Assembly: GCA_004293365.1 (NCBI GenBank) | Contig: RDYN01000025.1 | Coordinates: forward strand, 18,182 to 82,181 | Direction of reading: 5' to 3' | DNA: 64,000 bases | Source: Oscillatoriales cyanobacterium | GTDB lineage: Bacteria; Cyanobacteriota; Cyanobacteriia; Cyanobacteriales; Microcoleaceae | Shown: positions 29,650-39,243 of the stretch, piece after piece | Numbering within the stretch: the stretch's first letter is position 1 | Layout: every line of letters starts with the position of its first letter | Made by a program: the position numbers and the translations under genes | Notes under the pieces: model-generated | The model's database searches: none | The model's input: only the letters and a program-made list of their open reading frames with translations | Told to the model about the DNA's origin: nothing

Positions 29650-31284
29650 ATGGCAGTCCGCAACGTTGCGGCTCCCCCGACGCCTTGGTCGAAAAACTTG
29701 GCTGAGCCCAAAATTCACGACACCGCCTTCGTACATTCCTTTTCTAACATTATTGGGGATGTGCAGATCGGTTCAAATGTGATGATTGCCCCCGGGACAT
29801 CTATCCGCGCTGATGAAGGCACTCCGTTTTATATCGGATCGGGCAGCAACATTCAAGACGGAGTAGTCATTCACGGTTTAGAGCAAGGCAGAGTTACAGG
29901 AGAGGATGACAAATCCTATTCGGTTTGGGTGGGGAAAAATACTTCCCTCACCCACATGGCTTTAATTCACGGCCCGGCCTACGTCGGCGACGATTGCTTT
30001 ATCGGCTTTCGCTCTACGGTGTTCAATGCCAGAGTGGGCAACGGCTGCATTGTCATGATGCACGTATTAATTCAAGATGTGGAGATTCCCCCCGGTAAGT
30101 ACATACCTTCGGGAGCCATCATCACTAATCAGCAGCAAGCCGATCGCCTCCCTGACGTTCAAGATTCAGATGTTAAATTTGCGACCCACGTCATCGGCAT
30201 CAATGACGCTCTGAGAGCGGGTTATCGCTGCGCTGAGAATATCGCCTGTCTAGCACCAATTCGCAACGAGCAATCTAAAAACTCAAATATCACTCAAATG
30301 AATTATTCTACCTATGCCGGCACCCAATTGAGTTCCTCTCTAACCGATAGCATCCGCAATTTGCTAGCCCAAGGATACAGCGTGGGAGCGGAATACGCCG
30401 ACGCCCGCCGGTTCCGCACCGGTTCTTGGCGCACTTGCGGTCCAATTTCCTCAACCCGCGACTCAGAAGTAATCGCTGCTTTGTCGGCTTGTATGGCCGA
30501 TCACCAAGGAGAATACGTCCGCTTGATCGGGATTGACACCAAGGCCAAGCGCCGCGTATTAGAAGAAATCGTCCAAAGACCGGGAGACAACGGCTCTAAC
30601 GGTAACGGCGCCACAACTCACCAATCTAACGGTAAAGTTGCACAAACTGCTTACCAAAATGGCGGTTCTGTATCCAACGGCAAATTGAGCGCGGATACTG
30701 TGGCTCAAGTTCGCAGCTTGTTAGCTCAAGGCTACAAAGTCGGCACAGAACACGCCGACGCGCGCCGCTTCCGCACCAGTTCTTGGCAAAGCGGGGCTTC
30801 GCTGCAAGTCAGAAACGAATCTGAGGCGATCGCCGCTTTAGAATCTGTGATGAACCAATATCCGGGCGAATACGTGCGTTTGATCGGCATTGACCCGAAA
30901 GCTAAGCGCCGCGTAGTTGAAGAACTGATTCAGCGTCCCGACGGCCCGGTTGCTCAATCGGCTAAACCGGGTGCAACATCGGGATTCAAAGCAGCAGCTT
31001 CGACTGGTGCGGCTGGTAGCGGAAAGTTGACTGGAAAGACGATCGACCAAATCCGCAACCTGCTTTCCCAAGGCTACAAAATTGGCACGGAACACGCCGA
31101 CGCGCGCCGTTTCCGCACCGGTTCTTGGAGCAGTTGCGCGCCGATCGCCACCAACCGCGAATCCGAAGTAATTTCGGCTCTCGAAGGCTGTCTCCAACAA
31201 CACAGCGGCGAGTACGTCCGCTTGCTCGGTATCGACTCCAAGGCCAAGCGCCGGGTACTCGAAGAAATTATCCAACGACCATAA
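29650..31284 (+). CDS. ccmM: carboxysome scaffold and gamma-carbonic anhydrase CcmM
   Basis: A 544-residue protein that nucleates the carboxysome by linking Rubisco to the shell. Residues 1-205 form a gamma-carbonic anhydrase left-handed helix. Zinc ligands H75, H102 and H107 are at the positions known for active CcmM, and C194 and C200 can form the redox disulfide, so activity is expected. Three Rubisco small-subunit-like repeats follow at about 233-315, 351-433 and 465-544, each containing the YADARRFRT or HADARRFRT motif. Linkers are Asn/Gly/Ser-rich. ATG at 30298 (M217) sits where the short M35 form begins in other species. Confidence 0.96.
   Translation: MAVRNVAAPPTPWSKNLAEPKIHDTAFVHSFSNIIGDVQIGSNVMIAPGTSIRADEGTPFYIGSGSNIQDGVVIHGLEQGRVTGEDDKSYSVWVGKNTSLTHMALIHGPAYVGDDCFIGFRSTVFNARVGNGCIVMMHVLIQDVEIPPGKYIPSGAIITNQQQADRLPDVQDSDVKFATHVIGINDALRAGYRCAENIACLAPIRNEQSKNSNITQMNYSTYAGTQLSSSLTDSIRNLLAQGYSVGAEYADARRFRTGSWRTCGPISSTRDSEVIAALSACMADHQGEYVRLIGIDTKAKRRVLEEIVQRPGDNGSNGNGATTHQSNGKVAQTAYQNGGSVSNGKLSADTVAQVRSLLAQGYKVGTEHADARRFRTSSWQSGASLQVRNESEAIAALESVMNQYPGEYVRLIGIDPKAKRRVVEELIQRPDGPVAQSAKPGATSGFKAAASTGAAGSGKLTGKTIDQIRNLLSQGYKIGTEHADARRFRTGSWSSCAPIATNRESEVISALEGCLQQHSGEYVRLLGIDSKAKRRVLEEIIQRP
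30298..31284 (+). other. ccmM: probable internal translation start giving the short CcmM form
   Basis: M217 at 30298 lies just before the first small-subunit-like repeat, matching the internal start known from Synechococcus. The preceding bases are A-rich with no clear Shine-Dalgarno sequence, so expression of the short form is inferred from position. Confidence 0.5.
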
Positions 31285-31635
31285 TTTGTCAGGTAATTAG
31301 CTGGTTTCTCCCGTTAAGTGCTCGCGTTGGGCTAGCGGGAGAATCAGTTGACAGTTGACAGTTGACAGTTGACAGTTGACAGTTGACAGTTGACAGTTGA
31401 CAGTTGACAAAAGAAGGAATGCGATTGGAGTAATGAATCGTCTGATTTTAATTTCTCCTTAAAAGGGTTCCGGCTTTCAACCAATTATTTCGGGCAATTT
31501 GTAAGTCCAAATCGAGCTTTTAATTATTAGTAAATAATCGTTTATTAGATTGATAGAGTTAAAATAATCATTCTAAAAAGCGATAAATTAAAGTCGTTTT
31601 ATCTAAAATCATAGCTCATTTCAAGGTGAAGTTGA
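31285..31635. repeat. ccmM-ccmN spacer with CAGTTGA array
   Basis: A 351-base spacer. Bases 31345-31409 are about nine perfect copies of the heptamer CAGTTGA. The rest is A/T-rich and may hold a promoter for ccmN; no gene is seen. Confidence 0.85.
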
Positions 31636-32322
31636 ATGTATTTATCGCCACTGCAATTAAGTAGCAACTCTCAGATTTTCCTGAGTGGCGATGTAGTTGT
31701 GAATGAAGGTGTGGCGATCGCCCCTGGAGTCATCCTCCAAGCAGATCCGGGTAGCCGGATCTCGATCGCCACCGGTGCCTGTATCGGTATGGGAGTTATC
31801 CTTCACGCCCGCGAGGGTACTCTGGAAATCGCAGCGGGCGCAATGCTGGGTGCAGGAGTGTTGGTGGTAGGTGCGGGGACGATCGGCGCAAATGCCTGTA
31901 TTGGCGCGGGAACAACGCTGATTAATCCTGCGATCGACCAAATGCAAATTTTGCCAGCAGGTTCTCTGATCGGAGATACCAGCCGCCAAGTCGCAGCAGA
32001 ACCAACCGCAGAAACCGCAGAAACCCAAACCGCTGCACCGGAAACCCCCACAGCCACTGCGCCACCAGTTGAACCAACCGTCGATCGCCCGATCGACGAC
32101 CCGCCCGAACCCGCCCAAACACAGCCTCAAACACCGCCGGAGACAGCCCCAGATCCATCACCAGAAACCGCCGCCAATCCGCCTCCCCAACCAGGAGAAG
32201 TCCCAACTATTCTGTACGGTCAAGCTCACATCAATCAGTTGCTGGGGACGCTGTTTCCGCACCGACAAGCTTTTAATCGATCGCAGGAAAACGGTCAAAC
32301 ACTCTCGGGCGGTACCGGATAG
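31636..32322 (+). CDS. ccmN: carboxysome assembly protein CcmN
   Basis: A 228-residue adaptor between CcmM and the shell. The N-terminal 110 residues are hexapeptide (left-handed helix) repeats with V/I/A-x-x-G-A spacing. A long Pro/Thr/Ala/Glu-rich linker (about 117-190) follows. The C-terminal encapsulation peptide contains the amphipathic AHINQLLGTLFPHRQ (near 195-212), which docks to CcmK. After it there is a short Gly/Ser tail. All parts expected of CcmN are present. Confidence 0.93.
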   Translation: MYLSPLQLSSNSQIFLSGDVVVNEGVAIAPGVILQADPGSRISIATGACIGMGVILHAREGTLEIAAGAMLGAGVLVVGAGTIGANACIGAGTTLINPAIDQMQILPAGSLIGDTSRQVAAEPTAETAETQTAAPETPTATAPPVEPTVDRPIDDPPEPAQTQPQTPPETAPDPSPETAANPPPQPGEVPTILYGQAHINQLLGTLFPHRQAFNRSQENGQTLSGGTG

Positions 32323-32663
32323 AGGTCAATCGATTTTAGATTAAAGAATTGAAGAATTTTAGATTTATTCCACAGATGAATCTGAGACGTTAAAATATTG
32401 TCTAAATTTTTGATCTCGACCCTCATGAGTGTCGGGTGCTGGTATCCATTTTGGGGCGTGGTAATTTGTACAAAAGGCGGTTATGCTTAAGGCAGAATCA
32501 AAAAAATATAAATAGGTAAGCTCATATTATTGGTAGCTCAGCAATCTTTAAGGTCTTGCAGCATAAATATGTATCTTGCAGCTCGTGCAGTTTGTCTTCT
32601 CATCTGAGACACTAAAACTATCAACAAATTTTTATTTTTGGAAGTTTCTAAGGGTAATCGAAG
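32323..32663. other. spacer between ccmN and ccmO
   Basis: A 341-base A/T-rich gap without repeats of the main families. Nothing recognisable beyond a possible promoter for ccmO. Confidence 0.5.
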
Positions 32664-33440
32664 ATGAACGGACAAATAGATCGTAACAGCAGTGACTCCG
32701 GGCGATCGCAGCGCCAGGAATATTTCAAAGACACTGCCTTGGGTTTGGTATCTACCAAGAGTTTTCCGGCAATTGTCGGGACTGCTGACATGATGCTGAA
32801 GTCCGCAGGGGTCATTTTAGTAGGATACGAGAAAATTGGTTCCGGTCACTGTACGGCGATCGTCCGGGGCAGAATTTCCGACGTGCGTTTGGCTGTGGAA
32901 GCAGGAGCTCAGACAGCCGAACAATTCGGCCAGTTTGTTTCTAAGCTGGTGATTCCTCGGCCTTTGGCTAATTTGGAAGTGGTTTTGCCGATCGGCTTTC
33001 GCCTGACTGAACTGTCGGAAAGCGGTAGTTATTCTCGATTGAGCAATCAGGCGATCGGTTTGCTCGAAACGCGGGGATTTCCGGCAATGGTCGGTGCTTG
33101 CGATGCTATGCTCAAATCCGCCGACGTACACTTAGCCGCCTACGAGAAAATTGGCGCCGGTTTGTGCACGGCAATTATTCGCGGCGCAGTCGCAGATGTC
33201 GCAGTAGCCGTAGAAGCCGGGATGTACGAAGCTGAGCGCATTGGCGAGTTGAACGCCGTGATGGTAATTCCCAGGCCTTTGGAAGATTTGGAACAAACTT
33301 TGCCGCTGGCGAGTTGCTGGATAGAACAGCGGACACCTGTGATGATGCCTATCTCTGTTCAGGAAAAGGAAAAAGAATTGGTCGAACTTCCAGATTTGGA
33401 GAAATTGAGAGTTTATGTGGAAGAGGAAATCAATCGGTAA
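32664..33440 (+). CDS. ccmO: tandem BMC-domain carboxysome shell protein CcmO
   Basis: A 258-residue protein with two BMC domains in tandem, about 24-113 and 128-217. Each has the G-L-V/E-T-K/R-x-F-P-A opening and YEKIG pore-loop (YEKIGSG and YEKIGAG). It is expected to form pseudohexameric trimers at facet edges. The C-terminal 40 residues are a charged Glu/Lys-rich helix. The order ccmK2-K1-L-M-N-O in one stretch gives a complete shell and core set; Rubisco genes are not in the window. Confidence 0.92.
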   Translation: MNGQIDRNSSDSGRSQRQEYFKDTALGLVSTKSFPAIVGTADMMLKSAGVILVGYEKIGSGHCTAIVRGRISDVRLAVEAGAQTAEQFGQFVSKLVIPRPLANLEVVLPIGFRLTELSESGSYSRLSNQAIGLLETRGFPAMVGACDAMLKSADVHLAAYEKIGAGLCTAIIRGAVADVAVAVEAGMYEAERIGELNAVMVIPRPLEDLEQTLPLASCWIEQRTPVMMPISVQEKEKELVELPDLEKLRVYVEEEINR

Positions 33441-33606
33441 TTGGTAATGGGTAATCGGGAATTGGTAATTGGGAATTAGGCAATTGTTCGGCTGTATCTT
33501 ACTTAATCGATCTGGTAAGGTACTTGTGGCATAATACATATAGAGGTTCTGTATAGATTTTGAGATTGTTTGCAACTCTTGGTGATATTAAATAACGGAA
33601 AATATC

Positions 33607-35664
33607 ATGCACTTTAAGTTTTCACCAAACATCCTCAACAGGCTGGGCGAAGAACTGATTCCGAACCCGGATCAAGGTATTATCGAGTTAGTTAAGAATG
33701 CTTATGATGCTGATGCTACAAAATGCACGGTAGAGCTTATTAATACTAACAATATAGGTGGCTCAATAATTATTTCAGATAACGGCACAGGTATGGATAC
33801 TGATGCCATTAGTGAGGGATGGTTGGTACTGGGCCGCTCAAAAAAAGCAGCCCGCGAGCCAACACTGCTGGGACGTTTACCTGTTGGCGATAAAGGATTA
33901 GGCAGGCTAGCTGCTTTACGGCAAGGTTCTCAAGTTAACCTAAAAACCCGACCTAAAAATGAGCCGGGAGTTGAGTACAGTCTCATAATTAACTGGGATG
34001 TTTTTGAAGGCGCTGATGTCGTAGAAGATGTCTCTTTTGATGCTCAAAAAAATCCCACTGAAAAAAGTCAAGGAACTGATATTATAATTCACAACTTAAA
34101 AGTTAAGTTGGGAAGACTTGAGATTAAAAGACTGGCAAGAGAACTTTTACTTTTAGCCGATCCATTTGATAATAGTGTCGCTTTTCGTCCTCGGCTGATA
34201 GCTCCGGGCTTTTCTGATATCGAAAAAAAAGTAAATGAGGCTTACTTTGAGGCGGCTGAATATCATTTAAAAGCTAGTTTGAATGCGAAGGGAACTGCTG
34301 AAGCGACACTGTTAGATTGGAAGGGAGATTTAATTTTTAGCGCTGAGCATGAAAATATTTCTCGAAATCCCTCTAAAGAACCATACAGAAGTGTTCCAGC
34401 GGAATTTGAGATGTGGGTTTTTCTGCTAAATCCTCAAAATTTCTCAGCCAAAAAAGTTTCTTCCGCAGAAGTCAGAAGTTGGCTGACTGAGGTAGGAGGT
34501 GTTCATCTTTACCACCGAGGTTTGCGGGTCAAGCCTTACGGCGATCGCACCGATGATTGGCTGAATATAAATTTAGCACGGGCTAGGAACCCTGAGGTGC
34601 GTCCTTCCACCAGCACGGTTATTGGCAGGGTAATTGCGAGCGATCCTGATGACTTCCTAATTCAAAAAACCGATCGGCTCGGTTTCATTGAGAATGAAGC
34701 TTTTTTAGAGCTGAGACGCTTTGCTGTCGATGTGTTGGAATGGATCGCTAAAGAGCGGTTGAAAGAAACAGAAAAAAAACGAGAGGACATCAAGCAAGAA
34801 TTTAGTCAAGATGTTCAGGATGTCAAAATACGCCTTGAAAAAGCGATTGAAGAAGCAGTACCGCAAGAAAATCGGGCGATTGTGCGGAATATAGTTAAAC
34901 AGTATGAAAGTGCAAAAGAGCGAGAAATAAAAGCATTGCGCGATGACCTTCACCTCTATCGCAGTTTGGCCACAGCGGGAACAACGGCAGCAGTTTTTGC
35001 TCACGAATCTAGTAAACCTGTCACTCTGATCGAGAAAATAGCTAAGAGAATAGAAAGTAAAGGAAAAGAACTACTGAGTGACGAGGCATATATAAAGTCT
35101 CTGAAAGAACCTGTAGAAATGCTTTATCGAGTCAGTAGTTCTTGGAAGCGTTTTGCTAATTTTCCGCTGCATTTATTAAAACGAGAAAAGCGTCGCTCTG
35201 GTGTGGTAGATGTCCACAGTGTTATTGACGATACAGTTGAACTGTTCCAACCTTTTTTTGAAGAATCTCAAATAAAAATAAAAAAAATAAAAGTTAATCA
35301 AATACCCCACATCCGGGGCAGCATTGCTCTGGTAGAAGCTATTCTGACAAATCTGCTGACAAATACTATCAATGCTTTCCAGGTTGAGGGCGCACGCAAT
35401 CAAGGACGGCAAATAATTATCAGCACTGAAATTTTAGGGAATAACGTGCGGCTAAAAGTCTTAGATAATGGTTTGGGAATCAAGGATATTGAACTAGATG
35501 AAATTTGGTTGCCCGGTATCACGACTACACCGGGTGGTACAGGTTTTGGCTTGACAATTGTCAAAGATTCTGTTAAAGATATGAGAGGGAAAGTACGCGC
35601 GATAGCGAATGGCGAATTGGGAGGAGCTGAGTTTGCTGTAGAATTACCGCTTTCTGGAAGTTAA
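33607..35664 (+). CDS. protein with two GHKL ATPase domains (HSP90/MutL-like plus histidine kinase)
   Basis: A 685-residue protein. The N-terminal GHKL domain has the N-box ELVKNAYDADA (about 26-36), ISDNGTGMD (about 57-65) and GDKGLGRLAA (about 95-104), as in HSP90, MutL and MORC ATPases. A middle region and a long charged coiled coil (about 375-450) lead to a histidine-kinase-like end with a candidate phospho-accepting His at 466 (FAHESSKP), a second N-box (NLLTNTINAFQ), LDNGLGI and GGTGFGLTIV. First gene of a compact three-gene cassette; the next start is 3-6 bases after its stop. I know no named family with exactly this pairing and infer a sensor ATPase/kinase. Confidence 0.85.
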   Translation: MHFKFSPNILNRLGEELIPNPDQGIIELVKNAYDADATKCTVELINTNNIGGSIIISDNGTGMDTDAISEGWLVLGRSKKAAREPTLLGRLPVGDKGLGRLAALRQGSQVNLKTRPKNEPGVEYSLIINWDVFEGADVVEDVSFDAQKNPTEKSQGTDIIIHNLKVKLGRLEIKRLARELLLLADPFDNSVAFRPRLIAPGFSDIEKKVNEAYFEAAEYHLKASLNAKGTAEATLLDWKGDLIFSAEHENISRNPSKEPYRSVPAEFEMWVFLLNPQNFSAKKVSSAEVRSWLTEVGGVHLYHRGLRVKPYGDRTDDWLNINLARARNPEVRPSTSTVIGRVIASDPDDFLIQKTDRLGFIENEAFLELRRFAVDVLEWIAKERLKETEKKREDIKQEFSQDVQDVKIRLEKAIEEAVPQENRAIVRNIVKQYESAKEREIKALRDDLHLYRSLATAGTTAAVFAHESSKPVTLIEKIAKRIESKGKELLSDEAYIKSLKEPVEMLYRVSSSWKRFANFPLHLLKREKRRSGVVDVHSVIDDTVELFQPFFEESQIKIKKIKVNQIPHIRGSIALVEAILTNLLTNTINAFQVEGARNQGRQIIISTEILGNNVRLKVLDNGLGIKDIELDEIWLPGITTTPGGTGFGLTIVKDSVKDMRGKVRAIANGELGGAEFAVELPLSGS

Positions 35665-35669
35665 CTGTG

Positions 35670-36365
35670 ATGATTTCACCAAGTTTTCTCGGTACAATAG
35701 CAATAGTTGATGATGAAAAAGACTTAGCTGAATCAACTGGATGGGATGTAGAAGCTGCTGGTTTTAAACCTATAATACTAGATGGCTCTTTCGATGAAGT
35801 GAATCTACTTGCATCGTATATTGCGAAAAATGCTCAAGGTGCCTTGTGCGATAATCGCTTGGCTAATTATGGGCGGACTAATTTTTCTGGCTCGACATTA
35901 GTGGCAGCGTTGTACGATCTAAAAATTCCATCAATTCTCATAACTCAGTACACTGCAATAGATGCCAATGTCTCTATTAGAAAGTCGCGGCGCAAAATTC
36001 CCGTGCTTTTGACTCGAGATGAAGCCAATGCTGCGACTATAAAACAAGGAATGGAAAACTGTGTTTTAGAACTTAGTGGTCAAGTCCCCAGTAACAGAAA
36101 ACCTCATAGAACGCTAGTAAGAATCACCAATACTGATAAAGAATCTGGGGAAGATGTTCTAGATGCAATAGTTCCTGGTTGGAATCCCCATGAGGCTGTT
36201 CGTTTTCCGGCTGTGCTTATTCCCGCAAAAATTCGACAGGACGCACTAAAAGCAGGTGTCCGTTTATTTGCTCATGTTAATATAGGAGCTGATAAATCTG
36301 AGGATCTTTATTTTGAGAAATTTCAGTTAGCACCTGAGCTAGATGATAATGATGAGCTTACCTGA
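35670..36365 (+). CDS. receiver-like (response-regulator) protein with C-terminal extension
   Basis: About 231 residues from ATG 35670 (a GTG at 35667 adds one). The first 125 residues resemble a CheY-type receiver: acidic pair in IVDDEKD (positions 15-16 counting from GTG), candidate phospho-aspartate D62 in LCDNRL, threonine in ILITQYT and lysine in RRKIPVL. The loop after D62 is longer than usual. The remaining 100 residues (RTLVRITNTDKESGEDVLDAI onwards) have no DNA-binding or other known output that I recognise. It ends in an acidic tail and overlaps the next gene, so the three genes are translationally coupled. Partner of the kinase-like protein upstream, by inference. Confidence 0.7.
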   Translation: MISPSFLGTIAIVDDEKDLAESTGWDVEAAGFKPIILDGSFDEVNLLASYIAKNAQGALCDNRLANYGRTNFSGSTLVAALYDLKIPSILITQYTAIDANVSIRKSRRKIPVLLTRDEANAATIKQGMENCVLELSGQVPSNRKPHRTLVRITNTDKESGEDVLDAIVPGWNPHEAVRFPAVLIPAKIRQDALKAGVRLFAHVNIGADKSEDLYFEKFQLAPELDDNDELT

Positions 36366-37356
36366 ACTTATAATTTTAGATGTTGGTCATGGAAATTGTG
36401 CTATTCTGCGAGATACAAATGGCGTAATAATTATTGACTGTCCGCATGGCGTTACTTTGATAGAAACACTGGAAAATCTATCTATTCAAGAAATTTCACA
36501 CATTTTAATTTCCCATGCTGATGGTGACCACATTGCAGGGATAATTAACCTACTTTCAAATGAAACAATAAAAATTAATAATGTACATTTAAACCCAGAT
36601 TTACTGAGAAAAACTGAAATTTGGAAGGATTTAATTATTGCTTTAAAAGATGCTCGACAACGTTTTGGTACAGTAGTTTCAAGTGAACTGACAACAACAA
36701 AAACAGGTCAGTTGAATGTCGGTCAAGTTACGGTAGAAATTCTTGCCCCAACTCCTGAATTAGCTCTACTTGGTGGGGTAGGTAAAACTGTGGATGAGCG
36801 TCGATTGAATCCTAACTCGACATCGGCTGTTATTGGTCTAGTTCACAATACTCATAGAGTGGCTATATTATGTGCTGATATTGACCAAGTTGGATTAGAT
36901 CAACTTCTAAAGGAAAGAAGTGATTTGAAAGCTGACATCTTGGTTTTTCCGCATCATGGAGGTAGACCGGGTGGCGCAGATGGCAAAGCATTTGCTCAGC
37001 AGTTATGCAATTTAGTCAAACCAAATCTAGTAGTATTCTCAATCGGTCGGGGGCGATTTAGCAATCCCCGCGAGGAAATAGTAGAAGGTGTAGTTTCTTC
37101 TGTGCCAATGGCTCATATTTTATGTACTCAACTATCAAGCCAATGTGCGGACAGCGTTCCTGATTTAGAGCCTACACACTTAAACAATCTACCTGCTAGA
37201 GGGCGCAGAAGCAACAGTTGTTGCGGTGGAACTGTATCAATTAAGATTGAAGGCAATAGAACGACTTCTGCTGCGGGCTTTGCTCCACACAAAGAATTTA
37301 TTGATCGAGTTTATAATCCACTATGTCGGCGTTTTTTAGTTAGAACGGAGTCATAA
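36343..37356 (+). CDS. ComEC-type metallo-beta-lactamase-fold hydrolase
   Basis: A 337-residue MBL-fold protein. The metal motif SHADGDHIAG (about 58-67) and the second-site ADID (about 182-185) and PHHGGRPGG (about 204-212) are in the style of the ComEC hydrolase domain, which acts on DNA or phosphodiesters. It lacks the membrane channel part, so it is a free soluble enzyme. The C-terminal region is Cys-rich (SQCADS, NSCCGG) and may bind an extra metal. Start codons at 36343, 36349 and 36352 all overlap the preceding gene. As third gene of the cassette it is the likely effector, though this is inferred. Confidence 0.82.
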   Translation: MIMMSLPELIILDVGHGNCAILRDTNGVIIIDCPHGVTLIETLENLSIQEISHILISHADGDHIAGIINLLSNETIKINNVHLNPDLLRKTEIWKDLIIALKDARQRFGTVVSSELTTTKTGQLNVGQVTVEILAPTPELALLGGVGKTVDERRLNPNSTSAVIGLVHNTHRVAILCADIDQVGLDQLLKERSDLKADILVFPHHGGRPGGADGKAFAQQLCNLVKPNLVVFSIGRGRFSNPREEIVEGVVSSVPMAHILCTQLSSQCADSVPDLEPTHLNNLPARGRRSNSCCGGTVSIKIEGNRTTSAAGFAPHKEFIDRVYNPLCRRFLVRTES

Positions 37357-37899
37357 GAGCCGATCCTTATTTCCTCTCCTCCTCCCTAGTTTATAAAGCA
37401 ATACGGTTCATTTAAGAACAATCTGACTGCCAAAAGAGGTATCTCCCACACAATCATGAGATTCAATTCGTAAAAAAGCGCTAACTGAACCGTATTAATT
37501 TATAAAGGCGTACTGCGGGAAATACTCAGACTTAGTTTAGCCAAAAGATATAAAGTTTACACCGAGAAAGTGCGTGCAACAATTGATACCGGAACGCAGC
37601 CGCTCGCACTCGCAGGACAAAACACAGAATGGCAACTAAAATTATGCTTTTGAGTACAACTTGAGATGACACGCTGTCGAACTCGGGAAGTAAATCGAGC
37701 CGAGAGTGCTGACTATCTCAAGAGCATCAAATTCCTGTTAAGATAAACTTAAAATCCTGTTTCGGGTAGATTTCCTGGAATAAGTCAAGAGTTACTCTAG
37801 ATGCAGGTGGATGCTCTTTCAACAGATTAACCCCTGTCGAACTCAACACTGAGTGCAAAGGAATCAATCCAGAATCCAGCAAGGAATGAAAGTTGACCT
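37357..37899. other. intergenic region with an 11-bp inverted-repeat element
   Basis: A 543-base gap. Arms AATACGGTTCA (37400-37410) and TGAACCGTATT (37486-37496) flank 75 unrelated bases, as in a miniature mobile element. The rest, including the lead of the TPR gene, shows no gene or RNA that I recognise. Confidence 0.6.
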
Positions 37900-38955
37900 A
37901 TGAACATCAAAGAATCGAACCTCAACCATTTTTATAAGCGCGGGTTGCACAGCGCCAAGCAAGGCAACTACGAAGCGGCACTTGAGGACTTCGATCAGAT
38001 ACTGCAAGTCAATCCCGCCGATGCCAAAGCTTACAACAATCGCGGCTTGGTTTACTATTATATGAAAGACTACCAAAAGGCGATCGCAGACCTCAGCCAA
38101 GCACTAGATATCAATCCTAATTTGTTCGAGGCCTATTTAAATCGCGGCAATGCTTGGCGCCATCTGGGAGAAAACGAAAAAGCCATTGACGATCTCAACT
38201 GTGCTTTAGTAAATAAGCCTGACAGCCACGCTATCTACAACAACAGGGGACTCGTACTTGCTAATTTAGGACATTACGAAGAAGCAATAGAAGACTACGA
38301 TCGAGCTCTCTCTATCAATTCGCAAAATTATAAAACCTATTACAACCGAGGGCGCGCTTTCTACCTTTTGGGAGAAAAACAAGCAGCAACGGAGAACTTT
38401 AACGAAACGCTGCGGTTGAATCCCAGATATATCAAAGCTTACATAAATCGCGGACTCTGTTATCACCAATTAGGAGACAATACCCAGGCGATCGCCGATT
38501 ATAACACAGCACTGGGCATCGACCACAACAATGTTTATGCCTATTATAACAGAGGTTGCGTTCGCTATAAATTAAAACAAATGCAGCTAGCAATTGAAGA
38601 CTTTAACAAAGCAGTGGAACTCGAACCCAACTACGTTAAAGCTTATCTCAACCGGGGTTTAGCGCTGTACAAATTGGGAGATATTGCAACAGCAAATAGG
38701 GATTTTTACCACGTAATGTGTATTAATGCTGAAGCTTATTTATACTACCAGGCCCAGCGCTGCACCCCTGATATCAATTCCTATTTCAAAGAAGCCCCAC
38801 AGATGGAACTGAATAATGCTGTAGAATACTACAACACCACATTAAATACGATTTCAAGTTCCTTAAGTTCGGCAGCATTAAATGCGATTTGGAATCAAGA
38901 AGATTTGGAGAACAGAGACTCGATAATCTGTGAAGGTGAATTTCTCAATGAGTGA
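37900..38955 (+). CDS. tetratricopeptide repeat protein
   Basis: A 351-residue protein with about eight TPR units (34-residue period) between residues 4 and 280. Typical consensus runs such as AYNNRGLVYYYMKDYQKAI and KAYINRGLCYHQLGDNTQAI are seen. The last 70 residues are not TPR and are rich in Asn and Ser. There is no signal peptide, so it should be a cytoplasmic scaffold. Its partners are unknown. It is not clearly in an operon with the preceding cassette, from which a 540-base gap separates it. Confidence 0.9.
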   Translation: MNIKESNLNHFYKRGLHSAKQGNYEAALEDFDQILQVNPADAKAYNNRGLVYYYMKDYQKAIADLSQALDINPNLFEAYLNRGNAWRHLGENEKAIDDLNCALVNKPDSHAIYNNRGLVLANLGHYEEAIEDYDRALSINSQNYKTYYNRGRAFYLLGEKQAATENFNETLRLNPRYIKAYINRGLCYHQLGDNTQAIADYNTALGIDHNNVYAYYNRGCVRYKLKQMQLAIEDFNKAVELEPNYVKAYLNRGLALYKLGDIATANRDFYHVMCINAEAYLYYQAQRCTPDINSYFKEAPQMELNNAVEYYNTTLNTISSSLSSAALNAIWNQEDLENRDSIICEGEFLNE

Positions 38956-39243
38956 ATTAGTCATTAGTCATTAGTCATTAGTCATTAGTCATTAGTCATT
39001 AGTTATTAGTCATTAGTCATTAGTTATTAAATAGGTTATCGAAAAAATAAAAACTCCTCAGAAACCCGGTTTTTTCGTATATTCCTCGTTACTAAACACA
39101 AAATATCATAGAAACCGGGTTTCTAGCCCGCTCGTTATAAAATCAGAGGACTAAAGTCCTCACTACGAACACCTTTATAAAATTGGTTCGTAGTGTGGAC
39201 TTCAGTCCGCATTCATCAAGGACTAAAGTCCTTACTACAAGCT
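38956..39243. repeat. heptamer array plus palindromic repeats
   Basis: From 38957 to about 39027 there are roughly nine copies of CATTAGT (AGTCATT). Two AAACCCGG/CCGGGTTT units follow (about 39062 and 39115). Two GTAGTG-family elements then run to 39240, right up to the hemL stop. Confidence 0.85.

Noticed and set aside
31345-31409. Heptamer arrays as CRISPR or as iterons of an origin
   Set aside because: Units are 7 bases, head to tail, without spacers; similar arrays occur in many gaps and no replication gene is near.
33607-37356. The Detocs defence system
   Set aside because: Detocs has a TPR-histidine kinase and receiver-linked nucleosidase or other effectors; here the first protein has an HSP90-like ATPase and the effector is a separate MBL hydrolase.
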